NCBI RefSeq assembly: GCF_027887165.1
Contig: NC_077231.1
Span: 326,966,674 to 327,030,673, forward strand
DNA: 64,000 nt
Reading direction: 5' to 3'
Origin: Monodelphis domestica
Lineage: Eukaryota > Chordata > Mammalia > Didelphimorphia > Didelphidae
A program made the position numbers and the translations under genes. Below, one piece after another: positions 45,101 to 54,369 of the stretch (the first letter of the stretch is position 1; every line of letters starts with the position of its first letter). Under the pieces are notes generated by a model. It ran no database searches. It had not been told where the DNA came from and saw only the letters and a program-made list of their open reading frames with translations.

Positions 45101-48100
45101 AAAAATAAAACTAACGACCCTACTGAGTTCTCTACCCATCTGACTCCAAAGGGGAGACTTGATATGGGTCAGAAAGAATCACAAAATGTATTTGAAGGAA
45201 CATATTATCATGAGAAGCCATGAAGGAGAAATAGCCTTCCAGGCCTCAAGCTATTTGATAAAGGAATTATAGTTCATTCATTTTCAATCACTTCAGACTC
45301 TTTGTGGCCCCATTTGGGTAGATACAAGAGGGTTTTACCTCTTCCTTCTCCTGCCCATTTTATAGATAAGGAAACTGAGGTAAAAAAAGGCTAAGTGACT
45401 TGCCACAGTCATACGACTAGTAAGTGTCTGAGGTCAGATTTGAACTTGGGAAGACGTCTTCTTGACTCCAGGCTGGTACTCTATCCATGATCCCCTGTGC
45501 CACATAGATGCCTCTCATAAAGGAATGAGTTGGTACGACTGATGAACAAGTTTGCTACCCGCCTCCTGAGACAAATAATGAAAGGCTGCAGATTAAAACA
45601 CGCATGTTTTTGGACGTGACCAATGCAGGAATTTGTCTTGCTTGAATACTTGTCCAAAGAGTTTCCTTTCTCTTTCTTTCTTTTTCAGTTTTGGGATGGG
45701 AAAGTAGAATGTAGATAAAACTAAGATTTAATTTAAAAAAATAAAACAATTTGGTTGAGGCAGCTAGGTGGATACTTCCTAGCTGTGTGACCCTGTTCAA
45801 GTCACTTAACCCAATTGCCTAGCCTTTACTGCTTTTTTTTTTTAAACCCTTACCTTCTGTCTTGGAGTCAATATTGTGTATTGGCTCCAAGGCAGAAGAG
45901 TGGTAAGGGCTAGGCAATGGGAGTCAAGTGACTTGCCCAGGGTCACACAGCTAGGAAGTATTTGAGGCCAGATGTGAACCAAGGACCTCCCGTCTCTAGG
46001 CCTGGCTCTCAATCCACTGAGCTACCCAGCTGCCCCCTTTTATTGCTTTTCTGCCTTGGAACCAATACTTCATTTTGATTCTAAAACAGAAGGTAAGTGG
46101 TTTAAGAAAAAAAATCCAAAACTATTCCGGACTGCTTTAAAATAGAGTAGATCAATGGCACAGAATAGACAAAAAAAAAAGATTCAGAAATAGCTGAACT
46201 CAATAACCGAAGGTACACGAAACTCTAAAACATAAGTTCTCTAGAAATGAACATTGTACTCAATAAGAATTTCTGGAGGAACTGGAGGAAAGTCTGGCGG
46301 AAATTGAGTTGAGACTAACATCTTACACCATGTTCTACAATACTCTGAATGAATACTGACTCCTAAAGGGTACACTACACCATTCAAAGAATTTGAAGAG
46401 TAGCAAATCTCCCAAAGCCAAGGCCATTGATTCCCAAACAGGAGGCAGATGATTGGGAAATGAAACTGATTTTTCTGATTATATTTGCTCACAAAAAAAA
46501 AAAACAATGCAACTAGGGTAAGAAGGGAAGTAACTGCCTGGGGAAAATGTTTCTATCAAATATCCCCCAATGATCTTATCAGGAAGCAACTAACAGAAAT
46601 ATATAAGGCCCAGTGGTACTCCTTAGTGGAGAAATGGCCAGAGAATGTGAACAAACAGATCTCAAAAGAATTGCAAACTGCTCACAACATCAAGAATGCT
46701 CCAAATCACAAAGTCTAAGCAAGATGCAAATGCAAACAAGGGAGACTCTCACCTCACACTCCCCAGATTATAAAAGATGACGAATGGGAGCATTCAGTTC
46801 TAGAGGGGAGTGGAAGATGGGCTCACTACTGAGCTGTTGGCTTTGAAATGGTCCCAAATCCGGATGAATGTGATCAAAGCCCAAACGTGGGGAGACTTAG
46901 TAAGGAATGCAAATTATAGTGGTTAAATTGGGATTTTGACTAAATAAGAGAGTTATAAAAAGTGGTTGCCCATTATTATCCCTTAAGTCAAGAAAACTAT
47001 TAGCAGCTTTTTAACAATTTTATTTAATTGGAATATTAATAAAAAGAGGGGAATGTGGAAGGGAAAGAGTTAAGGTGACTGCCTATCCTACCCTAAATGC
47101 TGATCTGGTGAAATGAAGCTCGCTCCCAGAATTCCAATCTCCACCTGGGAATCCTAGTCACTCACCAGTAAGCTGGGCAGGATCCAGGCAAAGTCCTGAA
47201 GCTGAATACTCTAGCCAAAAGGCCCAAAACTCCAGGTCAAAATCGAAGTTCTAAAACCCCAAGGCACCACCCTCCAAAGAAGAAAGTTTCATGGAGAAGC
47301 CCCCTGGACAGGAAGTTCAGGACTTTTATAGTCCTTTTCCCACGTCCCTTCCTGTCCCTTCCCCACTTTACAGGGACCAATTGCAGTCTTTCAACTTCAA
47401 TTTCAAGGAGGGGGAGGGCAGTGGCCCCACTCTAGCAGGTGACTTGTGAACTCTCCTACTTGGTGACTGCTAAGGTACTAAGTAGGGGTACCTACTGTGT
47501 TTTAGATTGACTTAAAAGTTGCTGATTGATGGGCAAGTTTGATTCCCTCTTCACAAAAGGAAAGCGAGTGAGCTATAAGGGCTTCCACCTCTCATCCGGA
47601 AAGAAAGACAACAAAACCATTGGGAGAAGAGAGCAGAGAAGCCCCTCCCCTTTCCAGAGATGGAGAAGGAAGGGGGCAGAACACCCCAGACAAACTCTGG
47701 GCAGGCATCAGTTGTGCTGTTGAGCTCTGATGAACTGAGGGTTTTGGTTTGTCTGTTTTTCTTCTTTGCATTCTTATAAGAGGTGGGTTTGGGGGGGGGG
47801 ACAAGGGAAATGGAGGGGATGGAAGAAGTTTGAAGACAAAGAGAATTTTTCAAGTGTCAATCCTCTAAGGTAGAGAGAAACAGCATCTCTCACCTTTAAA
47901 TCCCTATTTTGGCACTTTGCTGAGATGAAGGAAGGCTTGAATGCCCCAGGAAGGCATAGCCCCTTCCAGCTCTGGGATTCTCTGACTCTCTTTGTCTGTC
48001 TGTCTGTCTGTCTGTCTGTGTGTCTCTCTCTCTCTCTGACTTTCTCTGTCTCCCTGTCTCTCTCTGGGCCTTCTCAACCTGCACCTCCACTCCAGAGATG

Positions 48101-49610
48101 CCCTTGTGACATTAAGAAAGACTTCACCCTTTCTTCTGTCCCTTTCCTCCATGGATGAGGAGTGTAATGGGTAAGAAAGATGCTGAGTTCTCCCTCTCCC
48201 CCCATCCCATCCTAGAAAATCACCATGCACAGATTATCACAATGAAGCCTCACAAAGCCCTATTTTACAAATGAGGAAAGTGAGGCATATGGAGATGAAG
48301 TGACTTATCCTGTGTTATCTGGGAAATTATTTGAATCCAGGTCTTCCTGACTCCAATTCCATTGATGTTATTGCCAAGATCATGATGGCCTCAGACCCTT
48401 CTCTGGGGAACTGGATCAGTACATCTGCCATAGCTCCCTTCAGATGGTCTAAGCAGATATTCAGGACAAATAGGAAGACACACAGTTACAGGCCCTCCCC
48501 TAGACCTTCTAGAAAAGAGAGAGGAAACACTGGTTGGTTCTGGGGTGTCTTGGGTCTCCTCTGTGGCAGCAGAGAATGAGTTGCAGCAGCTGAGATAAAG
48601 TTGGCCCAATCCCCTGCTAGGATCACACTGAGTAGCAGCCCCCATGCCCAGGACAAGGCCAAGGCAGAAGCTGTGTCTACAAGGACAAAGGATGGTACGT
48701 CTCAGAAGGGCTTGAGGGAAGACTTGAGGACCTGAGCCCATGCTTCTCTGACCAACATGGCTACTCAGTAGTGTCCAAAGCTTGCTGGATAGAGTCCTTA
48801 TCCTAAGGGAAGAGAAATTAAGGATAGACAGACATGGCTGGACATGTGGACAGAGAGAGGGATGGACAGATGGTTGGATGGATGAATGGACAGATGAATG
48901 GATGGACAGACAAATGGATAGATGGATGAATGAATGGATGGATAGATGGATGGGTGGGTGGATGGATGGATAGATGAACAGATGGATGAATGGAGGAATG
49001 GGTAGATGGATGGATGGATGGTTAGATGGATAGATGGGTGGCTGGATGGTTGAATAGGTAGATGGATAGACAGATGGATGAATGGACAGATGGACAGAAA
49101 ATGGATAGATGGACAGACGGATAAGTGAATGGATGGATAGATGAACAGACAGATGAATGGAGGAATGGGTAGATGGATGGATGGATGGATGGATGGTTAG
49201 ATGGATAGATGGATGGCTGGATGGTTGAATAGGTGGATGGATAGACAGACAAACAAATCCTAGAGTGTCAGCTCCTGGAGACAGAGAAGAGATGGGGGTG
49301 GGGAGGCAGATGCTTCTTTTAGAAATAGCCATTGTGGAATTGGTCCCAGGCCATCTCAAGCCCCACCCCCCAAAGCTGGCCATGTCAAAGCCCAGGTAGA
49401 CCAGTACACTGAGTCCTCTGCGTTTTTACCTTGTTTATAAGATGCCAAGACCATGTTCTCATCCTCTACCTCAAACACGGTATCCACATCGATTTTCCTT
49501 TGGACCAAAAGAGCCTTCAGCTTTCCAAAGTCATTGGCCTTCAGGGCCTCAAGAAAGGTTTTCTTGGTGCTTTTGGTGGACGCCCTGGCTGTGGACTCGG
49601 TGCCTTCCAT
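29971..49610 (-). CDS. ASB4: Ankyrin repeat and SOCS box protein 4, complete coding region (5 exons, 424 aa)
   Basis: Substrate receptor of an Elongin B/C-Cullin5-type E3 ubiquitin ligase. Coding exons in transcript order on the minus strand: 49610-49430, 37944-37645, 32967-32477, 30638-30525, 30159-29971. They sum to 1275 bp, against 426 aa in human. Ankyrin repeats occupy roughly residues 74-320; [40 protein letters not shown] and [13 protein letters not shown] show the TPLH-type core. The C-terminal SOCS box (about 375-424) has a BC-box [14 protein letters not shown] and a Cul-box-like [13 protein letters not shown]. Asn244 in QVNARDDD matches the human Asn reported to be hydroxylated by FIH. 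The start is MEGTES at 49610, with context AGCATGG, aligning to human MDGTT. Exon 3 is much more GC-rich than exons 1 and 2. Confidence 0.96.
30525..30638 (-). CDS. ASB4: ASB4 coding exon 4
   Basis: The acceptor is CAAACAG and the donor GTGAGG. Its 38 codons start [20 protein letters not shown] and end IPEDSLE. Confidence 0.95.
31109..31345. repeat. Pyrimidine-rich tandem tract in ASB4 intron 3
   Basis: CCTCCC/CTTCC units with two copies of a longer unit containing CTCTTGATyCTGTCCCCTCC. The mirror-like polypyrimidine character could support triplex DNA. Confidence 0.85.
32477..32967 (-). CDS. ASB4: ASB4 coding exon 3 (ankyrin repeats)
   Basis: The acceptor is CTTCCCAG and the donor GTGAGG. 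It encodes [20 protein letters not shown] through YPPQFHK. The exon is strikingly GC-rich, and most third positions are G or C. Confidence 0.96.
33430..33510 (-). repeat. tRNA-type SINE head in ASB4 intron 2
   Basis: GGATTCGAACCCACCTCCTC is the complement of a B box. It is followed by GAGCTCTTCCTACTACGCCA, giving the tRNA-derived half of a SINE. Confidence 0.6.
33520..34540. other. ASB4 intron 2, unclassified sequence
   Basis: AT-richer than its surroundings and LTR-like in style, but no repeat family could be assigned. Confidence 0.3.
34545..34830 (+). mobile_element. L2 LINE 3' end
   Basis: TTGGAGAGCAGCGAGTGCC, GTCTGGCACACTGCAG and GTGCTTAATAAATGTCTATT match the typical L2 terminal segment. 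Confidence 0.65.
35170..36290 (+). mobile_element. Divergent L2 LINE fragment
   Basis: CTGTTCCCCAGGGCTCAGTC, CTTGGCTTCAGGGATCATCT and several later pyrimidine-rich phrases follow the L2 ORF2/3' pattern. Its boundaries are approximate. Confidence 0.5.
37645..37944 (-). CDS. ASB4: ASB4 coding exon 2 (ankyrin repeats)
   Basis: The acceptor is TTTTGCAG and the donor GTAAGT. It encodes [20 protein letters not shown] through AKQLVWR, almost identical to human ASB4. Confidence 0.96.
38385..38545 (+). mobile_element. Marsupial tRNA-type SINE
   Basis: GCACCGTGGAGCACTGAGC, GAGTTCAAATCTAGCCTCA, GTGTGACCCTGAGCAAGTCA and GCTGGAGAAGGAAATGGCAA occur in SINE order, in intron 1 or just 5' of exon 2 of ASB4. 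Confidence 0.85.
38550..38880 (+). mobile_element. L2-like LINE fragment
   Basis: CTCAAATGCAATATGTCCAC and GAATGATCTGATGATCTGAC resemble the L2 text. Divergent. Confidence 0.4.
39030..39180 (+). repeat. Ancient interspersed repeat fragment
   Basis: GGCACTGTGCTAAGTTCTGG, GGATACAAATACAG and CAGTCCCTGCCCTCAAGATG are a phrase common to old mammalian L2/MIR-related repeats. Confidence 0.6.
39465..39707 (-). mobile_element. Marsupial tRNA-type SINE
   Basis: Complement layout: TTTGTGACTCCATTTGAG, GATGAGGAAACTAAGGCAA, GGCCAGATTTGAACTTAG and ATCCACTGTACCACCTACCT. Confidence 0.85.
39720..39958 (+). mobile_element. L2-like LINE fragment
   Basis: CTCATGGTATCTCCACTG, CAACAGATCCCAAACGAAAC and GTTGATGACACCATCACAAG resemble the L2 coding text. 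It ends at the L1 target site. Confidence 0.5.
39974..41410 (+). mobile_element. L1, 5'-truncated, itself interrupted
   Basis: ORF2 C-terminus and 3' UTR in order: TTCTCAAATATATAAGAACT, CAAATGGTCAAGGGATATAA, GAATGATGAAGAAGATGAAT and the final AATAAAATAAAG. A younger L1 sits at about 40121-40505. It is flanked by TTAAAAATTACCCTG (39959-39973) and TTAAAAAATTATCTGG (41410-41425), a probable target duplication. Confidence 0.88.
40121..40505 (+). mobile_element. Short 5'-truncated L1 nested in L1
   Basis: Only the 3' end is present, from CTGATACACTATGGCACAAT to a poly(A) with AATAAA. The host L1 stops at AATGTTCT and resumes at CCTAAATACCTCTTGATGAG. Confidence 0.82.
41431..41637 (+). mobile_element. 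Marsupial tRNA-type SINE
   Basis: Full-length layout: GGCGCAGCTGGGTGGCTAAG, GGTTCAAATGTAGCCTCAG, TAGGCAAGTCACTTAACCCC, CTTCTGCCTTAGAACCAATA and an A tail. TGGGAAGG precedes it and recurs after it. Confidence 0.93.
41652..41848 (+). mobile_element. Older copy of the same SINE, in tandem
   Basis: GCAACTTGATGGATTAAGAG, TGTGTGACCCTAGACAAG and CTGCTTTGGAACCAGTAC are diverged forms of the preceding element. An ACTGAGT duplication lies near its end. Confidence 0.85.
41850..42420 (+). mobile_element. L1 ORF2 (reverse transcriptase region) fragment
   Basis: AGATTTATACCAGGAATCCA and CAACATGATTAGAAAAATAA correspond to the RT region just before the YADD part of ORF2. Decayed, with an internal C/A-rich patch. 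Confidence 0.65.
42421..43480. repeat. Unclassified interspersed repeat
   Basis: TTGTTGTTCATCCTTCTTTTG and GAAGAGGACCAGTGACACC are phrases that recur in marsupial genomes. I cannot assign the family. Confidence 0.4.
43480..44690 (+). mobile_element. CR1/L3-type LINE 3' end, interrupted
   Basis: 43480-43655 (GACTCTGTCATGTGAGATTC, GTTTAGCCTCGATGGGAGA, GACACGATAGCTGTGCTCA) and 44500-44690 (GGCCCCAAAGTGG-like, GGTATGGGCTGGACTAAGTG, TGATCCCTTCCAACTCTCC) fit the CR1/L3 terminal pattern. The middle is other sequence, including a minus-strand SINE at about 44325-44468 and a (TAC)n run at 44270-44291. Confidence 0.6.
45270..45515 (-). mobile_element. Marsupial tRNA-type SINE
   Basis: Complement layout: CTTTGTGGCCCCATTTGGG, AAGGAAACTGAGGTAAAA, GGTCAGATTTGAACTTGGG and GTGCCACATAGATGCC. 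Confidence 0.85.
45757..46110 (+). mobile_element. SINE interrupted by an opposite SINE
   Basis: Outer plus-strand SINE: GAGGCAGCTAGGTGG through GCCTTTACTGC, then CTTTTCTGCCTTGGAACCAA to its tail. The inner minus-strand SINE occupies about 45837-46037, from poly(T) to GCTACCCAGCTGCCCC. Target copies are CTTTACTGCTTTT (45824-45836) and TTTTATTGCTTTT (46038-46050). Confidence 0.92.
45837..46037 (-). mobile_element. Inner SINE of nested pair
   Basis: Complete minus-strand copy with poly(T) head, AAACCCTTACCTTCTGTCTT, GGTCACACAGCTAGGAAGTA and the head GAGCTACCCAGCTGCCCC. Confidence 0.93.
46111..46790 (+). mobile_element. Divergent L1 ORF2 fragment
   Basis: TAGATCAATGGCACAGAATA and later ATTTCTGGAGGAACTGG fit L1 ORF2 downstream of the RT domain. 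Old and heavily decayed. Confidence 0.55.
47050..47480. other. ASB4 intron 1, possible LTR-like sequence
   Basis: Moderately AT-rich, with TTTATAGTCC and a CCAAT motif, LTR-like in style. No partner copy or duplication was found. Confidence 0.25.
47990..48066. repeat. (TGTC)n/(CTCT)n microsatellite
   Basis: Pure CTGT units for about 30 bp, then CT-rich sequence. Confidence 0.9.
48240..48365 (-). repeat. MIR-type SINE remnant
   Basis: CAAATGAGGAAAGTGAGGC, TTTGAATCCAGGTCTTCCTG and CTGACTCCAATTCCATTGA follow the complement of a MIR core. Confidence 0.7.
48820..49255. repeat. (GGAT)n/(GATA)n microsatellite, about 430 bp
   Basis: GGATGGAT, GGATAGAT and GACAGATG units, with a roughly 200-bp segment repeated twice (two GGAATGGGTAGATGG blocks). 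It ends about 175 bp short of ASB4 exon 1. Confidence 0.93.
49430..49610 (-). CDS. ASB4: ASB4 coding exon 1
   Basis: Encodes [20 protein letters not shown] through VLASYKQ plus one base of Gly61. The donor GTAAAA follows at 49429. An in-frame upstream ATG at 49643 is treated as 5' UTR because human ASB4 starts at the equivalent of 49610 and that ATG has the better context. Confidence 0.93.
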
Positions 49611-49679
49611 GCTGCCTCTGCTCCTGAGGAGGGCCCCAAACAAGCCGGGGGGCTGGGAGGGCTGATTCTACAGCTAATT

Positions 49680-49760
49680 TTAGCCCCGAGCTATGCTGAC
49701 CTGCGCTATTTATACTGAGGCCACCCGGAGCTTCCAAACACCCTTGTCAGCTGACCTGGC
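49680..49760 (-). promoter_or_regulatory. ASB4: ASB4 core promoter with TATA box
   Basis: TATAAATAG on the minus strand (49714-49706) lies about 100 bp upstream of the ASB4 start codon. It predicts a transcription start near 49680 and a 5' UTR of about 70 bp. The same bases resemble a MEF2 site (CTATTTATA). There is no CpG island, which fits a tissue-restricted gene. Confidence 0.55.
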
Positions 49761-49809
49761 ACCTCCGGGTCCTCTGGACTCCTGCATGTGACTGCAATTT
49801 TAAATCCAC

Positions 49810-51668
49810 GGATGTATATCACTAAATGTGGACCCTCTTACTCGAGCGGACTGGCCCAGCCGCAAAGGCCCTGAGCTGGGCCCTCGGGGGTGATTTCCAT
49901 CAGGACGTCCAGGGGCCCTGAGGGACAGAATTGGAAAAGAGAAGCGGTCGGGGCCACGTGTGTTCCCAGAAGAGGCCGCAGGGCTTTGCTCCACCTGGGT
50001 GCTAGCAGTGTCCCATGACCTCGTTGGGGCGGCTGCTCCAGGCACTCCCTTCCTGTCTGGGCTGGCCAGAGGCCTTGAGCGACCTCTCTTGCTCCCAAAC
50101 TCTGGCATCCTGAGAGCTCCAGCTTATCAGAAGGACGTCCCGCGACAGGGGTCAGGTAGAGGCCAGAGAAGGCCCGGATAGTTAGGGCCCAGAGGCCTTG
50201 GCCTGGCTACTGCTGAGAGGGCCCATTCCAGTCAGAGCACCAGGACGTGGGCCCTCCACCACACAGCCACAGTATCGGGAAGCCACAGAGGAACACGAGC
50301 CCTGGGCTCAGTGCTGGGCTCCCCGTTTCTGGGCTGTGCCAGGAGGACAGGCCTCCTCCCAGCACCTGCACAGCCCCTACTCCCAGAGCACTGCCCCTGG
50401 GGGCTCCTCCCAGATGGCCAGCTCCCATCCTCTCAAGCACTTTGGGCCAAGCGAGGCTCTCCCAGGGCTGCCCTGCACCTGTTCTGGCCGCCGGGCTGGG
50501 TAGGCAGCGTCTGCCCCCTCCAGGCTTCCACTTCGCTTCTGGGTCAAACCAGGCTGGACTCAATGACTGCCCCAAGGGCTCTTCCCACTTGCCCAACGGT
50601 GCAGGCGCCCCATGAGAGCCCTGCAGGTTGCAAAGGGCAGTGAACCAGAGGACAGCAGGCCCTGTGGGGCCAGAAGGCTTTCTTCCTCCCTAGCCACTGC
50701 TTTACACAAGCCCACCATGAGAGCGCCTCCTCCCCAGCCTCAGTTTCCCCACCTCTAAAATAGGGAGGTTGGACTGGGGGGGGGGATCTCCAAGGGCCCT
50801 CCCAGATCTGGATCCAGGGACGTGGGTGGCATGAAAAGATGGCATCACTGCCAAGCAGGGCTTCTCTTGGGGCAGCTCTCAGTGATCTGACTGAGAAAAG
50901 CCCAGCAAGGAAGCCTCCCTGTGCTCTGGGGCCCCAGAGGACACCGAGCACACCGCTCACCCCCATTGCCCCCGAAGGCAGGGGCAGAAAGAGCCTGGCC
51001 AGAGCAGGTTGGTGGGCAGAGGCTCAGCACACACCAAGGCCTGCTTCAGCGGGCAGGCCCTTTCTTCCCCCGCCTGGGAGTCTCTAAGCTCTGCCCGGTG
51101 CCTAGTGTGGGAGCACCCTGCCCAATGAGGCCCTGGCCAGGGTCTGCACACCGTCACCAGGCATTTATTGAGCCCCAGCTGTATGCAGAGCGCTTCTCTT
51201 CCTCCCTGCCAAACAAGGCTCCATTGGCCTTCAGGGCCCATCTAGCTGGCACTGGGGGGGGGGACCCTGGCAGCGGGCCTTTCAAGGAGCAGGGACAGCC
51301 CAGAATCAGGGACTTGGGGAGCCAAGTTCAGGGAGAGCCACAGGACAGGGCAGGACCTCGGGGCTCTGGGGCTTTCTTCTGCATCTCCACCTGCTTCCTG
51401 AGCCCCGGCCTCTCCTTCACCCCCTGCCCCCCCACCCCCACCCATGCTCCATCCTGGCTACCTTCTCACGTTCTCTTCCAGATCTGGTTGTGCTCCAGGT
51501 GGAGATTCCCAGCTGCGTTTCCTTCCTACAGTGTGTCTAAAAGGGGACTCACTGGGGAGGGGAGAACATCAGGGGCAAAGGCCTGGAGGCCCCCCTCCCG
51601 GCCTCCAAAACTGCCTTTGTCTGGTCAGGGCACTGCCATTCTCCCAGGGTTCCAGCCTTGGAGGGGCC
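49810..51668. other. ASB4-PON2 intergenic sequence
   Basis: No gene recognised. Decayed SINE tails are near 50735-50760 (CAGTTTCCCCACC) and 51160-51200 (GCATTTATTGAGCCCCAG). Confidence 0.45.
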
Positions 51669-51679
51669 CTCATCATTGG

Positions 51680-52357
51680 TTTGTCTTTTATTAATTGATT
51701 TAGAATATTTTTCCCTGGTTACGTGATTCATGTTCTTCCCCCCTCCCCCCCCCCCCCCCCGTAGGCAACATGTAATTCCCCTGGATTTAACACTCGGCAT
51801 TGATCCAGACCGATTTCCATATTAGATTCCTCCAAGTTGTTCATGATCACTGCATTGCCCCTAATGGAGAAGTCAGTTACATTCGATTGTGCCACAATGT
51901 ATCAGTCTGTGTACAATGTTTTCCTGGTTCTGCTCCTTTCGCTCTGCACCAATTCTGGAGGTCGTCCCAGTTCACATGGAATCCCTCCAGTTCATCATTC
52001 CTTTGAGCACAATAGGATTCCATCCCTGTCAGATACCACAATTTGGTCAGCCATTCCCCAATTGATGGGCATCCCCTTGTTTTCCAACTTTTGGCCACCA
52101 CAAAGAGTGCAGCTATGAATATTCTTGTACAAGTCTTTTTCCTTATTATCTCTTTGGGGTACAAATCCAGCAGTGCTATGGCTGGATCAAAGGGCAGAAA
52201 GTCTTTTATCGCCCTTTGGGCATAGTTCCTGATTGCCCTCCAGAATGGTTGGATCAATTCACAATTCCACCAGCAATGCATTAATGTCCGACTTTGCCAC
52301 ATCCCCTCCAGCATTCATTACTTTCCTTTGCTGTCATATTGGCCAATCTGCTAGGTG
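51680..52357 (-). mobile_element. 5'-truncated L1 with target duplication
   Basis: L1 3' UTR and ORF2 C-terminus on the minus strand (LMHCWWNCELIQPFW, FLPFDPAIALLDLYPKEI). It is flanked by CCCTCATCAT at about 51669-51678 and 52358-52367. It contains a C homopolymer near 51750. Its reading frame is unusually well preserved for about 145 codons. Confidence 0.92.
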
Positions 52358-52504
52358 ACCCTCATCATCCCACACCTCTAGGCTGGGTCCAGGGCAGCTG
52401 CCTTCTTCTGGCCACCCTGCCTGCCTGCCTGTGATCCATCCTAGACTGCCACCAAAGGGGCCACCATCTATATTTAGGGTCAGCCTGAACAAAGGACAAA
52501 GGGG

Positions 52505-52850
52505 TCCACAGATTTGATCATGTCACTCCCCTTCTCAATAAACTCCAGTTGCTCCCTATTAGCTCCAGGCCCAACTCTTCTGCTGGATGTTCAAAGCCCT
52601 TCCCAATTTGGACCTAACTTCCCTTTCCAGCCTTCTTCCATCTGCTTAGGCAACATGCCTCTATACACACTTATTGTCCTCTATACACAGTACTCCATCC
52701 CCAACCTCCGTGCCTTTGTCCAGGCTGACCCTAAATATAGATGGTGGCCGTCTCTCCCAGAATTGCTCATTTCCTCCAAGGTTCAACACAAGTCCCACCT
52801 TCAGCAGGAGGCCATCCCTGATCTCCTTCCCTCCTCCAACTGCTAAAGCT
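52505..52850 (+). mobile_element. L2 LINE 3' fragment
   Basis: GATCATGTCACTCCCCTTCT, GCTCCCTATTAGCTCCAGG, TTCAAAGCCCTTCCCAA and CAGGAGGCCATCCCTGATC are hallmarks of L2. Confidence 0.75.
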
Positions 52851-52914
52851 GCCCCCACCCCCACCCCCAGCTACACAGTATCTTTATCTACTTGTATAAG
52901 TACGTGGCATCTCC

Positions 52915-53070
52915 CCTTGTGGCTTTTGTGTCTGACTCCAGGATTCCATGGCCCAGAGCTGGAGTGGTTTGCCATTGCAATTCAGAGCATCCTTCTGGCA
53001 GGCAGCAGAGTCTGTTTAGTGACATGCCCAGGGTCACCCAGCCAGGGAGTGTCTGAGGCTCCAGCCACCC
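52915..53070 (-). repeat. SINE remnant
   Basis: GGAGTGGTTTGCCATTGC, CATGCCCAGGGTCACCCAG and GTGTCTGAGGCTCC are the complement of the SINE 3' part. Confidence 0.75.
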
Positions 53071-53240
53071 CAGAGCCAGCAGAACATCCAGGCTCAGGAG
53101 TGAGTGAGTGAGTGAGCCAGAAAGGTACCCTGAGAGGCAGCCAGTGAGGGAATGAGTGGCCAGGCAGCCTGAGGGAAGAAATAGGAGAGAGCCAGGCCAG
53201 GAGGTCATCAGGGAAACTGCAGTGACTTCAGAAAGGCTGA

Positions 53241-53417
53241 GGGGGGCAGCTGGGTAGCTCAGTGGATTGAGAACCAGGCCCAGAGACAGGAAGTGCTGGG
53301 TTCAAATCTGGCCTCAAGTCACTTGACCCCCACTGCCTAGCCCTGACCACTCTTCTGCTTTGGAACCAATCCCAGCATTGATTCCAAGATGGAAGGTGAG
53401 GGTTTAAAAAAAAGACT
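53241..53417 (+). mobile_element. Marsupial tRNA-type SINE
   Basis: GGGGCAGCTGGGTAGCTCAG, GGGTTCAAATCTGGCCTCA, TTCTGCTTTGGAACCAATCC and an A tail. It is flanked by GAAAGGCTGAG and AAAAGACTGAG, a likely target duplication. Confidence 0.93.
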
Positions 53418-54198
53418 GAGGACTTGGAAAAAGCCATACCCACAAGCACCCCCACCACACCTACACCCACATTTAAACTCCTGAATTGACTCCGTAGCCA
53501 TTATTCCATTCATTCAGGAGAAGCACCACCTGCCCCACAGCCAGCCCACTAATGAGGAACCCAAGTAGGACCCGGCTCTGGATGGAGAAGATTCACCTGT
53601 CCATCCTTTTCTGGTGTGGCCTGACCAGCAGGGCCGTGGCCATAGTGGCAGGCTTTGCTCTCTGAATGTGGTACCCAGGGAGCCCTGCCACAGCCCACCT
53701 CCCCACACATTCTCACTGAGGAACCCAGGCGATGGGGCCTGGTTGCCCCGGGGTTACAGCAGGGAACCACAGTAGCCAAAGGAGGCTCTGCTGCTGGGCA
53801 GAAGGAAGCAGGCCTGGGGACAGTCCTCCCTGCTTCCTAATGGGAGCCCACTGGAGCCACGTCTGGTCTGACGAGGCCATGAAGGAGCAGCCACGGCAGT
53901 GTTGGAGATTACTGAGCCACAGGGAGCAGAATGGCAGCCATGGTGGAAGAGTTGGGGCAGAGGGGAGGTTCTAAAGGAGGTGGCCAGGCACATTCCCTGT
54001 GAAGCGCTGGCATACCCGGGACAGGCGGTCCTCTTGTCCCTGCCGTATCTACGGGAGCCTACATAGCCATTCCTCCCTCTCAGCATGAAGCAGCTCCTCC
54101 AGCTGCTCCCAGCACCTCGGGGGCTCACAGAGTGCGGCCTCTCTTGGCCCCTAGGCCCCCCCTCTTTTTTAATGCCTCCCTCCCCTTCCATCTCAGGA

Positions 54199-54367
54199 CC
54201 AATCCTGTGGATCGGATCCACGGCAGAAGAGGGTGAGGGCTAGACAATGGGAGTGAAGTGACTTGCCCAGGGTCACCCAGCTAGGACGGGTCTGAGGCCA
54301 TATTAGAACCCAGGACCTCCTGGCTCCAGGCCTGGTCCTCTCTCCACTAAGCCACCCAGCTTCCCCC
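54199..54367 (-). mobile_element. Marsupial tRNA-type SINE
   Basis: GTGACTTGCCCAGGGTCACC, AGAACCCAGGACCTCCTGGC and CTAAGCCACCCAGCTTCCCC form the complement of the full element. Confidence 0.92.
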
Positions 54368-54369
54368 CT

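Noticed and set aside
49611-49643. Upstream in-frame ATG giving an 11-residue ASB4 extension ([11 protein letters not shown]).
   Set aside because: Human ASB4 begins at the equivalent of the inner ATG, which has the better start context.
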